Positions 1 through 5,869 of a stretch of 8,778 nucleotides of DNA are shown here, one piece after another. This DNA comes from Fervidibacter sp032160945 (GTDB lineage Bacteria > Armatimonadota > Fervidibacteria > Fervidibacterales > Fervidibacteraceae), in NCBI GenBank assembly GCA_032160945.1, contig JAVHTL010000137.1, one strand, 5' to 3'. Made by a program: the position numbers and the translations under genes. The stretch's first letter is position 1. Each line of letters opens with the position of its first letter. A model generated the notes under the pieces. That model worked only from the letters and a program-made list of their open reading frames with translations, made no database searches and was not told where the DNA came from.

Positions 1-687
1 GTAAGCTGCAACCCTCAAATCTGTAAGCAACAATGGCTTATCAGGATTTACGCCCCAACGAAATCCTAACCCTGCAATGGGTTCTTCAGGGTTGAAAGGA
101 ACGACAGCAATTCTTTGCCCATCCACGAACAATCTTATCTGTTGCCTTCGCACTTGAATGGCAACATGATGTGTCTGACCAAATTTAAATTCCCGAGATA
201 CCACCTCACGAAGGTCAAGGGAGGCTTTTGGCACACTGAGACGCAAACTTACCCTGACTGTTTCCTCAAAATGGCGAGAGAACTCTAAATCTGCGAACCG
301 CCTTGTTCCATAACTCCCCCATCTGGCAACGCCTTCCGCTGGCAAGAGGTAAATATGACAACTTGCTCCATTTCCAAGGTGATGGAAAGTGATTTCCAGC
401 GAAAATTCATCAGGGAACTGAAGGGGTTTGACCAACTCCACTTCGTGAGCCAATGGACGAAGCCATTTTTTGCCTTGAAATTGTGCAATCTCGTAATTGC
501 CTTGCATCAGTTTGAAGTTTGGTGATGGTTCACCGATGGGCACAGACGAAAAATCGTCAGCAAATAAAGTCACATCGCCCGGCTCAAATTTCGCTTGCTC
601 CGCTCCCCCGATGATTTGACCGTAAGCGATAGCGCTCCATGCCAAAATCAAACTCACAGCAATTCGGCACACGATGGTTTGGTTCAT
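1..687 (-). CDS. Secreted concanavalin A-like (LamG-type) domain protein, 3' end outside window
   Basis: An open frame of 229 codons runs from ATG at 687 to the window edge without a stop, so the C-terminus is missing. Residues 1-21 look like a signal peptide (Arg8, then a hydrophobic core IAVSLILAW and an AIA cleavage motif). Residues about 40-229 resemble the beta-sandwich of concanavalin A/LamG-like proteins: an opening FADDFSS..IG motif, the strand PDEFSLEITF (92-101), and the paired-strand motif HHVAIQVRRQQIRLFVDGQRI (173-193) typical of carbohydrate-binding or adhesive lectin-like sandwiches. From family knowledge, similar domains precede OmpA domains in some outer-membrane proteins, or stand alone in DUF1080-like sugar hydrolases; the missing end would decide. 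The start is supported by AAGGAGGTG seven bases upstream. It lies 26 bases after the propeller gene, probably in one transcript. Exact function unknown. Confidence 0.75.
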   Translation of the reverse strand, partial: MNQTIVCRIAVSLILAWSAIAYGQIIGGAEQAKFEPGDVTLFADDFSSVPIGEPSPNFKLMQGNYEIAQFQGKKWLRPLAHEVELVKPLQFPDEFSLEITFHHLGNGASCHIYLLPAEGVARWGSYGTRRFADLEFSRHFEETVRVSLRLSVPKASLDLREVVSREFKFGQTHHVAIQVRRQQIRLFVDGQRIAVVPFNPEEPIAGLGFRWGVNPDKPLLLTDLRVAAY

Positions 688-713
688 TTCTATGCACCTC
701 CTTCAACTCATTT

Positions 714-2108
714 TTACTGCCTCCGATACAACTCCAAAACGCCGTCTTGCCTGATAGCCAACAGAAACTGCCAATCGTTGGTCAAAGTCGCAGGCGGATA
801 GATGAACCGAAAACCAGAAGAAATCGTGTCCAACATTCTCCCTTCTTCCGTGCCGATTTTCTGAACGATTTGCTTCCTGCGAATGTCCCAGAAGAAAAGT
901 GTTGCCCAACCATTAAGGCGCTCTTTACCGTATAAAACGGCAGCATAATGCCCATCGGGAGAAACACCAGCAAGCGCCTCAAACCGAAAATCTGACACGG
1001 CGCTAAGGATGTATTCGTCCAAGACGGAAAGGGTGTAAGGGTCAATGACGAAGAAACCACGAGCACTCGCTACATACAAAGCACGACCATCCGGCGAAAA
1101 AGTCAAACCATAAATCACGCTGTCAGGAGAGCCTCCAATGCGCCTAAGCGTCCTGATGTCTGGCTGCTTAAGAGAGCCGTCAGCCAAACGGTAGATGCAA
1201 AGGAGATTCCCACCGCCCACAGCGAGCAACTCATCCGAAATAGCAACAGCATTGATGGACGAAGACCGTTTTGTTGGGCGTGGGACGGGACCTAAAGTTG
1301 CTATCTCTTTCAAATCATCCATCGCATAAACGACGAAGGTATCCCCTTTGGGACTTCTTGCGGAAAACATGAGACGACCGCTATGTGACCAACCAATCGG
1401 TGATTGTCCACGCACCTGCGCCATTGGAGCGAAATCGTTTCCCCTCAGTTCAAACAGCACAAAGGATTCATCGGCAGTTTCAAGCGCCACATATTTCCCA
1501 TCAGGTGATGCTCGCAAGTTGATTTCTTCGGCAGGCATGCGCATCCATGTTTCTTCGCCGTAAAGTTTTTCAAGATTTGTGGGGATGTTTGTCTCACTTC
1601 CGTCAGGACTACGAATTTTCAAACCCGCTTCCACAACAACAGGCTGATTGACGAAATGCTGGCGGGCAAGTGGGAGCGCCATCTTTAACGCCTGGCGCAT
1701 CAACATTGGGATACCTCTGGCTGCTGCAGAAAAGAAAGGTTGCATTTGCCGAACGATTGGTGGTTGTTTGGCAAGTTCGCTTTCCAGTTCTTTAGCGATT
1801 TCCTCGCTTCTTCGCTCAATCTCTGGAATGCCTTTCTGCTCAGCCTGTTTTCGGAAAGTTTCCCACTGCTCATCAAACCAAGCAGAGCGAATCCTCTTTT
1901 CCTCATCGGTTGGCGGGCGAGTCCGCTCCCAAAAGTAAATCACCTCACCTTTCGGGAGCAAAGCAGCCTTACTGACATGACCACTTTTGACCCTTATCTC
2001 CGCCACCTTCACAAACAAACCACCACCGCCAAGCAAGTTGTTTTTTGAAAGGGCAAAGGCAATTGAAGCAAAGGCGAGAGAAACCGACAAAATCCATCTT
2101 CGCACCAT
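714..2108 (-). CDS. Secreted WD40/YVTN-like beta-propeller protein with helical N-terminal region
   Basis: This 464-residue protein starts with a clear signal peptide (MVRR, hydrophobic stretch, AFA before Leu20). Residues about 65-160 are charged and helix-forming, rich in Glu, Lys, Arg and Gln, and may form a coiled or bundled region. From about residue 195 the chain carries propeller blade signatures: SPDGKYVAL (201-209), SHSGRLMFS (241-249), SPDGRALYVAS (338-348), SPDGHYAAVL (383-392) and a degenerate TNDWQFLLAI (443-452). That suggests a six- or seven-bladed propeller, a scaffold for ligand or protein binding rather than a recognisable enzyme. I chose ATG at 2108 because GGAGGTGA ends five bases before it; an in-frame GTG at 2117 lies inside that ribosome binding site. 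It sits about 210 bases downstream of galK and 26 bases upstream of the secreted ConA-like gene. I do not recognise a named family for the whole chain. Confidence 0.85.
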   Translation of the reverse strand: MVRRWILSVSLAFASIAFALSKNNLLGGGGLFVKVAEIRVKSGHVSKAALLPKGEVIYFWERTRPPTDEEKRIRSAWFDEQWETFRKQAEQKGIPEIERRSEEIAKELESELAKQPPIVRQMQPFFSAAARGIPMLMRQALKMALPLARQHFVNQPVVVEAGLKIRSPDGSETNIPTNLEKLYGEETWMRMPAEEINLRASPDGKYVALETADESFVLFELRGNDFAPMAQVRGQSPIGWSHSGRLMFSARSPKGDTFVVYAMDDLKEIATLGPVPRPTKRSSSINAVAISDELLAVGGGNLLCIYRLADGSLKQPDIRTLRRIGGSPDSVIYGLTFSPDGRALYVASARGFFVIDPYTLSVLDEYILSAVSDFRFEALAGVSPDGHYAAVLYGKERLNGWATLFFWDIRRKQIVQKIGTEEGRMLDTISSGFRFIYPPATLTNDWQFLLAIRQDGVLELYRRQ

Positions 2109-2319
2109 CAATCTCACCTCCGTGCAAAATTGGTTGCGTAATCTATTTTAGTCCCAATTTTTTTCAGCGAGACATGATAAACATCATGCAAGGAAGGTGC
2201 TTCCATGCCCTGCTGACAAATTTTTTGTGGTGCAGGACAGAGCCTGCGCCCTACTTTTGCCAATCAAAATCAGCGTTGAACGAATTCGCCGTTGGTTCGC
2301 TTCTTCTACTTTGCTATTA
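2109..2319. other. galK to propeller intergenic region with inverted repeats
   Basis: No convincing gene is present. It holds three short inverted repeats: CATGAT-AAAC-ATCATG at 2173-2188; GGAAG-GTG-CTTCC at 2192-2204, extendable across an A:A mismatch to 2188-2208; and GCAGG-ACAGAG-CCTGC at 2232-2247. A minus-strand -10-like TAAAAT lies at 2145-2150, but no good -35 is placed upstream. None of the hairpins is followed by a T-run in the direction of galK transcription, so a classic intrinsic terminator for galK is not evident. Confidence 0.5.
2114..2121 (-). promoter_or_regulatory. Ribosome binding site deciding the propeller start
   Basis: On the minus strand GGAGGTGA is followed by five bases and ATG at 2108. 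The alternative GTG at 2117 overlaps this element, so the ATG is the supported start. Confidence 0.75.
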
Positions 2320-3510
2320 TCAACCCGTCAATTCTTTAACAGTGGCGCTGTCGGATGGATGGACGGCGAGCAATTTGGCTTCTGGTGAACCGTTTCTGAG
2401 TTCTGCTTTGTATTTGCTCGGCACTTCTTCCAAGATGTGCCCAACGCTGTCTTCCCGCACCATAGCCAAGCAGGCACCACCAAAACCTGCACCTGTTAGC
2501 CTCGCACCGAAAACTCCGTCAACACTCATCAACGCCTTGACCATAGCGTCAAGTTCGCGGCAACTGACTTCGTAATCGTCTCGCAAAGAAGCATGGGAAG
2601 CGAGCAGAAGCGAACCTGCTCTTTTGAGTGCGCTTTCTCGCATCGCTTGTTGAAATGCCCAAACTCGGTTATTTTCTGTGATGACATGTCTCGCTCGCCT
2701 TCTTATTGGGTCGGGCATATCATTGAAAACTTGACCGAGTTCATCAAGGGTGACATCGCGAAGGCTTTTAAGGGGACGCTCAAGCAACTTGCTCAGCCAT
2801 TGAACTGCTTCCTCACATTGTTGCCTTCTGATGTTGTATTCTGAAGCAGCCAAAGTTCGCGGCACACCTGTGTCAGCGACGACGAAAGCGATACCTTTTG
2901 GTAGCGGGACAAATTGATGACTTAAATCGCGACAGTCAATCAAAAGCGCATGGTTCTTTTTGCCTAAGAGAGCAATCATTTGATCCATGATGCCACATTG
3001 AACGCCTGCGAACTTGTGTTCCGCCAGTTGACACCATTGAGCCAAAGTTGGGCGAGGGACATTGGCACTTGCGAAATGCAAAAAAGTCAAGGCGAAACCA
3101 ACCTCAATTGCAGCCGAAGAACTTAAACCTGCCCCTATCGGGATGTCGCTGGCGACAACGGCGTCAATGCCTTTGAGTTCAATGCCGTTTTGCTGAATTG
3201 CCCAGGCGACACCACGAGGATAATTGCGCCAGTTTGAATTTTCGTCACGGACAATTTCGTCAAAGGCGAACTCATCAGAGTCGTCCAAATCGGTAGCGAC
3301 AATCCTCACTCTCCTGTCTTTCCGACCTCTCGCAGTGACGCAAAGGAAAAGGTCAATGGCGATAGGCAAAACGAAACCTTCGTTGTAATCGGTGTGTTCG
3401 CCAATCAAATTCACGCGCCCTGGTGCGAAAGTGGCGATTTCAGGATCAGTGCCGAAAACTTGGCGGAACTTCTCCACAGACCTTTGATAGGATTTGGCTT
3501 CGGCAACCAA
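2320..3510 (-). CDS. galK: Galactokinase (GHMP kinase)
   Basis: GalK phosphorylates alpha-D-galactose with ATP to galactose-1-phosphate, the entry step of the cytoplasmic Leloir pathway. The 396-residue product (E. coli enzyme about 382) carries all three GHMP signatures: the galactokinase motif GRVNLIGEHTDY at 31-42; the ATP loop PIGAGLSSSAA at 124-134; and TGAGFGGACLAMV at 339-351. The catalytic pair is present: Arg32 in motif 1 and Asp176 in CGIMDQ. The longest open frame starts at a TTG at 3597, but the extra 29 residues do not look like galactokinase and have no ribosome binding site. TTG at 3510 follows AGGAGGTG by nine bases and gives the usual lead of about 30 residues before motif 1, so I use it. 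The neighbouring phosphatase and nucleotide-sugar-like beta-helix protein fit sugar-phosphate metabolism, though galT and galE are not in view. Confidence 0.93.
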   Translation of the reverse strand: MVAEAKSYQRSVEKFRQVFGTDPEIATFAPGRVNLIGEHTDYNEGFVLPIAIDLFLCVTARGRKDRRVRIVATDLDDSDEFAFDEIVRDENSNWRNYPRGVAWAIQQNGIELKGIDAVVASDIPIGAGLSSSAAIEVGFALTFLHFASANVPRPTLAQWCQLAEHKFAGVQCGIMDQMIALLGKKNHALLIDCRDLSHQFVPLPKGIAFVVADTGVPRTLAASEYNIRRQQCEEAVQWLSKLLERPLKSLRDVTLDELGQVFNDMPDPIRRRARHVITENNRVWAFQQAMRESALKRAGSLLLASHASLRDDYEVSCRELDAMVKALMSVDGVFGARLTGAGFGGACLAMVREDSVGHILEEVPSKYKAELRNGSPEAKLLAVHPSDSATVKELTG

Positions 3511-3519
3511 TGTTAAAGC

Positions 3520-3527
3520 CACCTCCT
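3520..3527 (-). promoter_or_regulatory. Ribosome binding site supporting the TTG start of galK
   Basis: AGGAGGTG on the minus strand, nine bases before TTG at 3510. The stretch GGAGGTGGCTTT here is identical to that in front of iorA, whose ATG start is clear. This supports initiation at the rare TTG codon. Confidence 0.7.
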
Positions 3528-3680
3528 GCGAGCGAGTTGACGCACGACGAAAGAAAAGATTACGGCGAAAATCCCGCAAAAATTTTGCAACGGGCAATTA
3601 GAAGCGACATCAGACAATCTCGGCGGAATCGTCAACTAAAAGCCGACGCTAAATCTTTCGCAAAATTTTCAGCAGCACCC
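3528..3680. other. Intergenic region upstream of galK
   Basis: About 150 bases without a convincing gene. It contains the palindrome GCAAAA-A-TTTTGC at 3576-3588 and a related GCAAAATTTT at 3660-3669, both A/T tracts with palindromic symmetry. A minus-strand TTGACG (-35-like) occurs in the GTCAA-containing stretch near 3630, but the sequence 17 bases further on (TGATGT) is a poor -10. I therefore see no confident promoter or terminator. Confidence 0.35.
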
Positions 3681-4367
3681 TCAAACTCTTCTCTTGCCGA
3701 ACTCAACGACTTGTCTAACTTTGACAATCGTGTTCGGCGGATAGTAACCTCTCAGCGATGAAAGGGGGTAGGCAAGGACTCCTTTGCCTGCAAGTGTTCC
3801 CGGGTTGATGACGGCATTGCAGCCGATTTCCGTTTCATCTCCAACAATTGCGCCGAACTTCCTCAAACCTGTAGGATATTCCACATCGTCAATCCTCACC
3901 ACAATCTCGTCTCGGGTAATTTTCAAGTTTGAGACGATAACGCCCGCAGCGAGGTGGCTTTTGAACCCGACGACCGAATCACCGACATAGTTGAAGTGGG
4001 GGCACTGAGCACCGTCCATCAAGATACAGTTTTTGAACTCGCTCGCATGCCCTAAAACTGCGCCATCACCGACCAAAACTTCACCGCGAATGTAAGCGCC
4101 TGACCTGACGATGCAATTTTTGCCAATGTAAGCGGGACCGAAAATCACCGCCCCCGGCTCAACAACCGTGCCCTCGTCAATGAAAACTTGTCCGTGAACG
4201 AAAGCCCCTTCCACAACCTTGCCACGAATTTCTGCTTTGGCGATGCTTCGCAAGTAATCACTGATGCGAGGAATCACTTCCCAGACAAACTTCACGCCAT
4301 CAAATAGTTCGCGATGGGCGAACTTGTTCAAGTCAAAGTAATGCTCAGGTCTTAACCTTTCATCCAT
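3681..4367 (-). CDS. Stand-alone left-handed beta-helix protein, GlmU C-terminal-like (nucleotide-sugar acyltransferase fold)
   Basis: The 228-residue protein has a short helical lead (FDLNKFAHRELFDGVKFVWE, about 11-30) and then hexapeptide-repeat turns from about residue 48 to 205, for example VFIDEGTVVEPGAVIFGPAYIG and SGAYIRGEVLVGDGAVLG. This is the left-handed beta-helix seen at the C-terminus of GlmU and related sugar-1-phosphate nucleotidyltransferases. HFNYVGDS at 124-131 matches the GlmU segment whose His is catalytic in glucosamine-1-phosphate acetylation, so acetyltransferase activity is plausible; the N-terminal nucleotidyltransferase domain is absent (full GlmU is about 450 residues). 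Two adjacent ATGs occur at 4370 and 4367. I use 4367 because its spacing from GAGG (eight bases) fits the other genes here, while the first leaves only five. The upstream Uma2 stop lies inside this gene's ribosome binding site. Substrate unknown. Confidence 0.85.
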   Translation of the reverse strand: MDERLRPEHYFDLNKFAHRELFDGVKFVWEVIPRISDYLRSIAKAEIRGKVVEGAFVHGQVFIDEGTVVEPGAVIFGPAYIGKNCIVRSGAYIRGEVLVGDGAVLGHASEFKNCILMDGAQCPHFNYVGDSVVGFKSHLAAGVIVSNLKITRDEIVVRIDDVEYPTGLRKFGAIVGDETEIGCNAVINPGTLAGKGVLAYPLSSLRGYYPPNTIVKVRQVVEFGKRRV

Positions 4368-4372
4368 CATAA

Positions 4373-4380
4373 TCACCTCA
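4373..4380 (-). promoter_or_regulatory. Ribosome binding site overlapping the Uma2 stop codon
   Basis: TGAGGTGA on the minus strand contains both the TGA stop of the upstream gene (4378-4380) and the GAGGTGA ribosome binding site of the beta-helix gene. This suggests translational coupling. Confidence 0.65.
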
Positions 4381-4923
4381 CGCGAAGATTGTTTTGACTC
4401 TGATTTTGAAGCCGGGCACGACATCTTCTCCGCTCAAAACATCTTTGCCCTTCAAAACTTGCCTTTCACCGTTTTGCCTTATCACCATCACCGTTTCGGT
4501 GTTTGGGTCAACAAGCCAAATGAGCCTTACGCCCCAACTGAGATACTCGGCGACCTTTTCCTCGTAGTCGTCAAAAGTTTCGTTCAACCCCAAAACCTCA
4601 ACAGCAAGGTCAGGAGGGATGTGGAGAAAACCCTTTGGAGGCTTCCCACCCGGCAATCGCTCCATACGCACGAAAGAGACATCAGGAGCACGCAAGTTGC
4701 TGTAAGGTCTGAAACCCGTTTGAGCGTCAAAAACTCGTCCTAATTTTTTTCGCCGAACGAAGTTGTTTAAGCGAGTCAACAAGTCGGCACTAATTGCACC
4801 TTGCTCTCCACCTGCAGGCGTCATCAATCTCACCTCACCGTCAACCAACTCCACCTTCCCCTCGTGCTTTATCCGCATCAATTCCTCGTCAGTCCAAACC
4901 TTCCTGCCCACAGTAACTGCCAT
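4378..4923 (-). CDS. Uma2 family (DUF820) PD-(D/E)xK nuclease-like protein
   Basis: The 181-residue product has the usual Uma2 length and order: VELVDGEV (24-31) near the N-terminus; APDVSFV (79-85) with the putative metal-binding Asp81; DLAVEVL (105-111) with Glu109; Lys123; and the closing strands GVRLIWLVDP (131-140) and TVMVIR. These are the elements of the restriction-endonuclease-like fold seen in DUF820 proteins, which are abundant in cyanobacteria, Chloroflexota and similar groups and whose cellular role is mostly unknown. One oddity: the family usually has SPSDT after the VEVL strand, but here the sequence is GLNET, so activity is uncertain. ATG at 4923 is preceded at six bases by GAGGTGA, which contains the stop codon of the phosphatase gene. 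It lies between two sugar-phosphate-type genes with almost no spacing, so it is co-transcribed with them. Confidence 0.88.
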   Translation of the reverse strand: MAVTVGRKVWTDEELMRIKHEGKVELVDGEVRLMTPAGGEQGAISADLLTRLNNFVRRKKLGRVFDAQTGFRPYSNLRAPDVSFVRMERLPGGKPPKGFLHIPPDLAVEVLGLNETFDDYEEKVAEYLSWGVRLIWLVDPNTETVMVIRQNGERQVLKGKDVLSGEDVVPGFKIRVKTIFA

Positions 4924-4929
4924 CGCAAA

Positions 4930-4936
4930 TCACCTC
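4930..4936 (-). promoter_or_regulatory. Ribosome binding site overlapping the phosphatase stop codon
   Basis: GAGGTGA on the minus strand, six bases before the Uma2 ATG, ends with the TGA stop of the phosphatase gene (4930-4932). The same arrangement recurs at the next junction. Confidence 0.65.
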
Positions 4937-5769
4937 AACATTTTCAGAACTTGCTCGTGCAATTCTTCCGTGCAACTACAAACGAGATCATATCGGCGAT
5001 TTATGTCTGGATCAAACTTGACAGGGTTGCCGTCAAAATCAGTGACAACACAACCTGCAGCCAAAGCAATTGGCAAGCCAGCGAAAACTTCAATCATCGG
5101 CTGTTGGACAGCAAAATAGACATCGCAGCGACCTGAAGCGACATCTGAGAAGCCGCATGGTCCGCCATTGGGCAAAACGAACTTGACAGCAGAAAGCAAG
5201 GGCTTGTAGCGCTCAACGGTCGGGTAGATGAAATGCGGCTTCATCAGGTAGGTTGCCAAATACGCATCCTTCAACGATTTCGTTTTGTTGGGGCACAGTG
5301 GCTTTCGGTGTTCAGTGTTTCCAAGGGAAGCAACAAACGCTCCTTCTTGCGTTGCAAATTCAATTCGCCTTGCAACTATGTCGCCGACAGCGGACGCAAG
5401 TGGTTTCCCTTGACAATCGTAAAAAGCGAGAGCCGTGAACCAAAAGGCTTTGATTTTGCGCCGATACAGCGCGCTGCCGTCAAAAGGGTCGCAAACGGCG
5501 TAAATGGGTTCGCCTGTTCCGGGTAACTCAACTTTTTGCAGTTCCTCACTCAAAAGGGTTATTCGCCATCCTGTCTCTTGCAAGGCTTGGACATAAATGT
5601 TTTCCAACTCACGGTCAATGCGGATGACCTCGGGATCCCATTCACGGTAGCCCGCTTCTCGCGTGGCGACGACATCGGTGGCGATTTCGCCCAACTCGCA
5701 AGCACGCCTTACAGCCGAAGCGACAGCCCTGACGCAGAAAATTGCTACCGAGTTGAAATTGCGTTCCAT
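4930..5769 (-). CDS. Inositol monophosphatase / fructose-1,6-bisphosphatase-like phosphatase
   Basis: This 279-residue protein has the landmarks of the Mg2+-dependent, Li+-sensitive phosphatase superfamily: IDRELENI (51-58); SEEL (74-77) with metal-binding Glu; CDPFDGSA (93-100) matching the DPIDGT metal/phosphate loop with Asp94 and Asp97; and a C-terminal segment ASGRCDVYF...VVTDFDGNPV (201-230). Length is typical (250-280). The usual WD-A-AG motif that supplies the third metal-site Asp is changed: the aligned segment reads IEVFAG, with Glu217 in that place, and AGG reads AGC. It may be an active variant or have shifted specificity; candidate substrates are inositol-1-phosphate, fructose-1,6-bisphosphate, other sugar phosphates or 3'-phosphoadenosine compounds. 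ATG at 5769 has GGTGGTG five bases upstream. It is the first gene of the tight phosphatase-Uma2-beta-helix chain and is divergent from iorA. Confidence 0.85.
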   Translation of the reverse strand: MERNFNSVAIFCVRAVASAVRRACELGEIATDVVATREAGYREWDPEVIRIDRELENIYVQALQETGWRITLLSEELQKVELPGTGEPIYAVCDPFDGSALYRRKIKAFWFTALAFYDCQGKPLASAVGDIVARRIEFATQEGAFVASLGNTEHRKPLCPNKTKSLKDAYLATYLMKPHFIYPTVERYKPLLSAVKFVLPNGGPCGFSDVASGRCDVYFAVQQPMIEVFAGLPIALAAGCVVTDFDGNPVKFDPDINRRYDLVCSCTEELHEQVLKMLR

Positions 5770-5791
5770 TTCGGCACCACCAAAAAAAAGT

Positions 5792-5820
5792 TTGCCACTG
5801 CTCTCTTTCCGAGTTGTAAC
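5792..5820 (+). promoter_or_regulatory. Predicted sigma70-type promoter of iorA
   Basis: TTGCCA (5792-5797) matches TTGACA at five of six positions. After exactly 17 bases, TGTAAC (5815-5820) matches TATAAT at four of six. Transcription would begin near 5827, giving a leader of about 43 bases before ATG at 5870. Confidence 0.45.
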
Positions 5821-5824
5821 TCGG
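5809..5824. promoter_or_regulatory. Perfect inverted repeat, candidate operator
   Basis: CCGAGTT-GT-AACTCGG is a perfect 7-bp inverted repeat with a 2-base centre. It covers the predicted iorA -10 element, as expected for a repressor operator, and could also influence the divergent phosphatase gene. There is no adjacent T-run, so a terminator is less likely. Confidence 0.5.
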
Positions 5825-5869
5825 TCGCTATCCTTTTTACGGCTTCCCGAAACTGGAGGTGGCTTTTAA

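Larger units (their letters stand above)
5770..5869. promoter_or_regulatory. Divergent intergenic control region
   Basis: One hundred bases separate the start codons of the minus-strand phosphatase and plus-strand iorA, so promoters for both directions must lie here or overlap the genes. A plus-strand promoter and an inverted repeat are listed separately. I could not find a good minus-strand promoter: the best -10-like TACAAC falls inside the inverted repeat and lacks a decent -35. Confidence 0.55.

Noticed and set aside
2109..2117. GTG start of the propeller protein at 2117
   Set aside because: The GTG is inside the ribosome binding site that serves ATG at 2108.
2232..2247. GCAGG/CCTGC hairpin as intrinsic terminator of galK
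   Set aside because: On the minus strand it is followed by an A-run rather than a T-run.
2045..2575. 176-residue plus-strand open frame
   Set aside because: It spans the intergenic region and overlaps the ends of galK and the propeller gene antisense; no ribosome binding site or recognisable protein features.
3511..3597. N-terminal extension of galactokinase from TTG at 3597
   Set aside because: The extra 29 residues are basic and unlike galactokinase, no ribosome binding site precedes 3597, and an excellent one precedes TTG at 3510.
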